A stretch of 64,000 bases of DNA from Sphingobium cupriresistens (GTDB lineage Bacteria; Pseudomonadota; Alphaproteobacteria; Sphingomonadales; Sphingomonadaceae): positions 1 to 64,000 of the forward strand of contig NZ_SEOO01000021.1 in the NCBI RefSeq assembly GCF_004152865.1. The letters run 5' to 3'. Of the stretch, positions 60,485 through 64,000 are shown in pieces. The notes below the pieces were generated by a model, which was not told where the DNA came from, did no database searches, and was given only the letters and a program-made list of their open reading frames with translations. The translations under genes were made by a program, and so were the position numbers. Each line of letters begins with the position of its first letter. Position 1 is the stretch's first letter.

Positions 60485-61687
60485 ATGAGCCAGACTTCCG
60501 CCGCCTTGGGCCGTATCCAGCCGTCCGCCACGCTCGCCATGAGCGCTCGTGTGAACGCGCTCAAAGCGCAAGGCGTGGACGTGATTGGCCTGTCGGCCGG
60601 CGAGCCGGATTTCGACACGCCCGATTTCGTCAAGGAAGCGGGCATTGCGGCGATCCGCAACAACCTGACCCGCTATACCGACGTGGACGGCACCGCCGAC
60701 GTCAAGGACGCGGTGATGTTCAAGTTCAAGCGCGACAACGGCCTGGATTACAAGCGCAGCCAGATCAGCGTCAATTCGGGCGGCAAGCACACGCTGTTCA
60801 ACGCGCTGGTCGCCACGGTCGATGTGGGAGATGAAGTCATCATCCCGGCGCCTTACTGGGTCAGCTATCCCGATATCGTGAATTTCGCGGGCGGCACCCC
60901 GGTCTTCATCGAAGGCCCGGCGTCGCAGGGTTACAAGATCACCGCCGACCAGTTGGACGCCGCGATCACGCCGCGCACCAAATGGGTGATGCTGAACTCG
61001 CCGTCCAACCCGTCAGGCGCGGCCTATTCGGCCGATGAACTGAAGGCCTTGGCCGACGTGCTGCTGCGCCATCCCCATGTGCTGGTGATGACCGACGATA
61101 TGTACGAGCATGTCTGGTACGCATCGACCCCCTTCGCCACCATCGCGCAGGTGTGCCCGGAGCTGTACGACCGCACGCTGACGGTCAATGGCTGCTCCAA
61201 GGCCTTTTCCATGACCGGATGGCGCATCGGTTTTGCCGGCGGTCCCGAATGGATCATCAAGGCGATGGGCAAGTTGCAGTCGCAATCGACCAGCAATCCC
61301 TGCTCGATCAGCCAGGCGGCCGCCGTTGCCGCGCTCACCGGCCCGCAGGATTTTCTGGAGGAGCGCAACGGTGTGTTCCGCAAGCGCCGGGACATGGTCG
61401 TCGCGATGCTGAACGACGCGCCGGGGCTGGATTGCCCGACGCCCGAAGGCGCCTTCTACGTCTATCCCGATGCCAGCGGCGTGATCGGCAAGGTGACGCC
61501 CAAGGGCGTGACCATCGACAGCGACGAAACGCTGATCGCCTATTTCCTGGACGAAGCGAAGGTCGCCGCCGTCCATGGCGCCGCCTTCGGCCTCTCGCCC
61601 GCCTTCCGCATCAGCTATGCGACGTCGGACGACGTGCTGAAAAAAGCCTGCACGCGGATTCAGGAAGCCTGCGCCGCGTTGAAATAA
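60485..61687 (+). CDS. Aspartate aminotransferase-type PLP enzyme
   Basis: A 400-residue class I aminotransferase, most like aspartate aminotransferase of subgroup I-gamma. Marks: SAGEPDFDTPDFVKEAG, NSGGKHTLFNA, LNSPSNPSGA, MTDDMYEHVWY, and SKAFSMTGWRIGFAGGP with the PLP lysine at about residue 239. The substrate could include aromatic acids. It stands alone. Confidence 0.9.
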   Translation: MSQTSAALGRIQPSATLAMSARVNALKAQGVDVIGLSAGEPDFDTPDFVKEAGIAAIRNNLTRYTDVDGTADVKDAVMFKFKRDNGLDYKRSQISVNSGGKHTLFNALVATVDVGDEVIIPAPYWVSYPDIVNFAGGTPVFIEGPASQGYKITADQLDAAITPRTKWVMLNSPSNPSGAAYSADELKALADVLLRHPHVLVMTDDMYEHVWYASTPFATIAQVCPELYDRTLTVNGCSKAFSMTGWRIGFAGGPEWIIKAMGKLQSQSTSNPCSISQAAAVAALTGPQDFLEERNGVFRKRRDMVVAMLNDAPGLDCPTPEGAFYVYPDASGVIGKVTPKGVTIDSDETLIAYFLDEAKVAAVHGAAFGLSPAFRISYATSDDVLKKACTRIQEACAALK

Positions 61688-62029
61688 GGATGAGTTTGGT
61701 GCTCCCGCGAAGGCGGGAGTCCAGACCCGCCGTCTGAACTGGGCTCCCGATTTCGCGGGAGTACGGCGCGGGCTTTCCTCCCCGCGCGCTTTTTGTCACA
61801 AAATGGAAACGGTCCTTTTCCCGCCGTGCCGTCTTGCGATTGACGCGGCATGGCTTATATGCCCGTTGCATAGAGAAACTGATTTAAGGGCTGCCGCCTT
61901 TCGTCGTTCTATCCCTGGCACTGGTCGAAACCCGCTCCCGCGCGGCCGACCGTTCAGTCAGGGGCAAGGCGCATGGAGGTAGTCGACAGGTCGAGACGGC
62001 CTGAACCATATTTTAGAAAGGCGTTGGCC
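61688..62029. other. Intergenic region with palindromic repeats
   Basis: 342 bases. The left part holds the palindromes of the next entry. From 61763 to 62029 I see no clear terminator; the AT-rich TTTTTGTCACAAAATGG near 61789-61805 and TTATATG near 61855 might be a promoter, but the spacing is not standard. An in-frame start at 61973 for the small membrane protein is less likely than 62030. Confidence 0.4.
61700..61762. repeat. Two adjacent dispersed palindromes after the aminotransferase
   Basis: CTCCCGC-GAAG-GCGGGAG (61702-61719), then CTCCCG-ATTTCG-CGGGAG-like (61744-61761). This is the same family as 9074-9093, with GCTCCCGC replacing GTTCCCGC. They face each other as a pair of inverted units. 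Confidence 0.65.
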
Positions 62030-62179
62030 ATGGTGGCATTCCTGAAATCCGATCTGTTCCTGCGCTTCCTGGGCGGGTTCGCGATTGGCGCGGTGGGCAT
62101 GTTCATGCTCCAGCCGGAGGAGGCTCCGGTATTCGGATCGCCCGCGATCGCGGCGACCTCGACCAATGCGACGCTCTGA
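62030..62179 (+). CDS. Small hydrophobic protein, hypothetical
   Basis: A 49-residue protein with one hydrophobic segment (FLRFLGGFAIGAVGMFML) near its start, then PEEAPVFGSPAIAATS. AAAGG lies eight bases before the ATG. It overlaps msrA by 14 bases. It may be a small membrane protein co-transcribed with msrA. No function is known. Confidence 0.5.
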   Translation: MVAFLKSDLFLRFLGGFAIGAVGMFMLQPEEAPVFGSPAIAATSTNATL

Positions 62180-62837
62180 CCGCCTCGCCCTGATGTTTCT
62201 GGCGGCGCTTGCCGTCGCCACCCCCCTGCGCGCCGAGCGCACCGTCCTCGCCCCCGTTCCGACCGTCGACGCCTCGCCCACGCGCAAGCTGGAGACAGCG
62301 GTGTTTGCGGGCGGCTGTTATTGGGGTGTGGAGGGCGTTTTCTCCCACGTCAAAGGTGTCCAACTCGTCGTCTCCGGCTTTGCCGGCGGGCCGCGCGGTC
62401 GCCGCGTCGATTATGACATGGTGAGCGGCGGCGACACCGGCTTTGCCGAGGCGGTGCGCGTCACCTACGATCCCGCCCAGGTCAGCTACGGCACCTTGCT
62501 GCGCATCTTCTTCTCGGTGATCGCCGATCCCACCACGCTCAACTATCAGGGGCCGGACCATGGCACCCAATATCGCAGCGCACTGTTCCCGCTGAACGGC
62601 GAGCAGGGCAAGGCGGCGACCGCCTATCTGGCGCAGATCGGCAAGGCCGGCCTGTGGCGCGATCCCATAGCGACGAAGGTCGAGCGCTTCACCGGCTTCC
62701 AGAACGCCGGGCAAGACCATCAGGATTTCATGCGCAAAAATCCGCGCCACCCCTATATCCTGCGCTGGGACGCGCCCAAGCTGGCCGCGTTCAAGGCGAT
62801 GTTCCCGACGCTGTACCGGAATACGCCATCGGCTTGA
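62166..62837 (+). CDS. msrA: Peptide methionine sulfoxide reductase MsrA (exported form)
   Basis: MsrA (223 residues) reduces methionine-S-sulfoxide in proteins. The catalytic cysteine is in G-G-C-Y-W-G (about residue 51), in place of the common G-C-F-W-G. Other marks are YDMVSGGDTGFAEAVRVTYDP and NYQGPDHGTQYRSALF, with DHGTQYRS exact. Residues 1-29 look like a signal peptide (LALMFLAALAVATPLRAE), so it probably acts in the periplasm. The ATG at 62166 lies inside the preceding small gene. Confidence 0.92.
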   Translation: MRRSDRLALMFLAALAVATPLRAERTVLAPVPTVDASPTRKLETAVFAGGCYWGVEGVFSHVKGVQLVVSGFAGGPRGRRVDYDMVSGGDTGFAEAVRVTYDPAQVSYGTLLRIFFSVIADPTTLNYQGPDHGTQYRSALFPLNGEQGKAATAYLAQIGKAGLWRDPIATKVERFTGFQNAGQDHQDFMRKNPRHPYILRWDAPKLAAFKAMFPTLYRNTPSA

Positions 62838-62892
62838 ACGGTTATTGACAGCAGGTTGCCATGACGTGACCATTCTCCCGCTCTAGTGGGGG

Positions 62893-64000
62893 ATGGAGAT
62901 GTGCGACATTCAAGATAATTCGCAGAAGAAGCCATCGATATCTGACATGCGCGAAGATGCCTGGCGCGAGTATGAGGCCGCTCGCGCAGGCATCGAAAAA
63001 TATGACGAGCATCTATATCGTATTAGGCAGTGGAACATCGCGCTTACTGCGGCATCAATCGCTGCGATATTAGGGTTGGCGCAAACGGGGAATTTTAGGC
63101 CGTCGATGGCTTTGTTCGGTTACACTGCCATATGCTTCGTGTTCTGGTTGCTTGATGCGATGAACAAATCTCTACAAAATGTTCATATTCATGTGTCGCG
63201 TGACATTGAACGCTATCTGAGGAGAGAAACAAATATATATATTGGTCCAGCCATATCACTCCGTTTTAATAGGAAAACAAAAAGGCATCTTATTGAGACG
63301 ATAAAGAATCTGACAGATCAGTCAGTGTTACTTTTCTATGTAATGCCGCTCGCGGTATTTTGGGGGGTGACGATATTTTCTAAATGGGAAAATTTGTGTT
63401 TCAGGATAGCATGTGATTTTCCGCTATACCGACTTATACCTTTGGTATCTTTATTGTTTGTCTTATTCACCATTAGCCTTTCCAGATTGTGGAAAAACGG
63501 GAAGCGACATGGCAATCCGATCGCGCCATTGAGCAGATATTTTCTCAGATCCCATGCTGCGGCACGCTGTCGATTGCGGGCGTCTGTGGCAAAACGGATA
63601 GATGAAGCGAAAAAGAAGGATCAATCGCTCTTTATTCAGCAGGATGTGCGAATTTGCCCGTTCAATATCGATTTCTTGAATCTCAAAACCGGCCGGGTTT
63701 TGCTGATCGATCGTTACCCTTTGTCTAAGAATATCGAATATATTGAAGAGCGGCGTCGCAGCCTCGATCGATTGAATTTACAAGTTTTGAGTTTCGAGTG
63801 GTCGCCTCCGAAATGGCATATGATGTTTTATTTCAGGACGCATCGCATAAAAAGACAAGCTCTTCGTAATATGCGATTTTTCTATCAGGATGAAAATCCA
63901 ATTAGCGGATATTGTGCTCAATCTTTGGGATTGTCCGCTAGTCCTCCGATAGCATGGAATGGTGAGAATGGCATTTCTACTGCCATCGCCGATCAATCTA
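62893..64000 (+). CDS. Partial gene: four-helix membrane protein of unknown function
   Basis: From ATG 62893 the frame runs to the window end with no stop, 369 codons or more. The base composition and codon use are far more AT-rich than the rest of the window (TTT, AAA, ATA, TTA codons common). Hydrophobic helices lie at residues about 47-65, 70-90, 143-162 and 180-198; a charged loop (about 91-142, with RDIERYLRRE) and a large basic C-terminal region follow. A short amphipathic helix EAARAGIEKYDEHLYRIRQW precedes helix 1. I know no family match. The arrangement recalls small TM modules near membrane-acting defence effectors, but this is speculation. The right end is not visible. Confidence 0.6.
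   Translation, partial: MEMCDIQDNSQKKPSISDMREDAWREYEAARAGIEKYDEHLYRIRQWNIALTAASIAAILGLAQTGNFRPSMALFGYTAICFVFWLLDAMNKSLQNVHIHVSRDIERYLRRETNIYIGPAISLRFNRKTKRHLIETIKNLTDQSVLLFYVMPLAVFWGVTIFSKWENLCFRIACDFPLYRLIPLVSLLFVLFTISLSRLWKNGKRHGNPIAPLSRYFLRSHAAARCRLRASVAKRIDEAKKKDQSLFIQQDVRICPFNIDFLNLKTGRVLLIDRYPLSKNIEYIEERRRSLDRLNLQVLSFEWSPPKWHMMFYFRTHRIKRQALRNMRFFYQDENPISGYCAQSLGLSASPPIAWNGENGISTAIADQS

Noticed and set aside
1..64000. CRISPR array, rRNA operon, prophage or secondary-metabolite cluster
   Set aside because: No regular direct repeats with spacers, no rRNA-like sequence and no phage structural or NRPS/PKS genes were seen.

Overview
The window (about 64 kb, GC-rich, with strong G/C third-position bias) looks like chromosome from an alphaproteobacterium of the sphingomonad group. 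The reasons are the protein sequences overall, the gene set (CpdR-type regulator, petABC, class II DAHP synthase, a flagellar cluster with an FlbD-like sigma-54 activator), dispersed palindromes of the type seen in Sphingomonas/Sphingobium, and CtrA-like sites. The genus cannot be fixed from sequence alone.

Positions 1-31.4 kb are a nearly continuous flagellar locus. The left edge carries the 5' end of an IS5-like transposase inserted just beyond flgE. Then come flgBCDE (minus), a motAB-like stator pair (plus), flgA-flgM-flgN-like, a lytic transglycosylase-flhA-fliA operon, the glucan genes opgG-opgH (minus), a short flagellin (minus), the sigma-54 activator flbD, and the long run fliEFGHIJKLMNOPQR-flhB. 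It ends with a small unknown gene, fliD and fliS. The regulation can be read from the DNA: sigma-54 sites precede flgB, flgA and the transglycosylase-flhA-fliA operon. Sigma-28 sites of the form TAAA-N15-(G/T)CCGT precede motAB, flgM, flagellin, the unknown gene and fliD. CtrA-like sites lie before flbD, fliM and fliO. This supports a three-tier scheme: CtrA to FlbD and the basal body, FlbD/sigma-54 to hook and rod genes, then FliA/sigma-28 held by FlgM to filament and stator genes. flgF-flgL, chemotaxis genes and flhF/flhG are not in the window.

Positions 31.5-62.8 kb are housekeeping genes: argD-argF, hslO, queC-queE, lipB, hemF-trmL, petABC, apt, a nucleosidase, tRNA-Val(GAC), dctA, cpdR, an N-formylglutamate amidohydrolase, an O-acyltransferase, fbp, a TerC-family gene, class II DAHP synthase, a cytochrome b561-YceI fusion, a thioesterase, pabB-pabC, an aminotransferase and msrA. 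Between the acyltransferase and fbp there is a 394-bp gene-free stretch with two plus-strand intrinsic terminators and well-formed hairpins, probably one or two small RNAs. A second structured stretch follows terC.

The last 1.1 kb (62.9-64.0 kb) shifts to AT-rich DNA and holds the start of one long uninterrupted reading frame for a four-helix membrane protein of unknown function. It looks like the border of a horizontally acquired segment and is the least explained coding sequence in the window.
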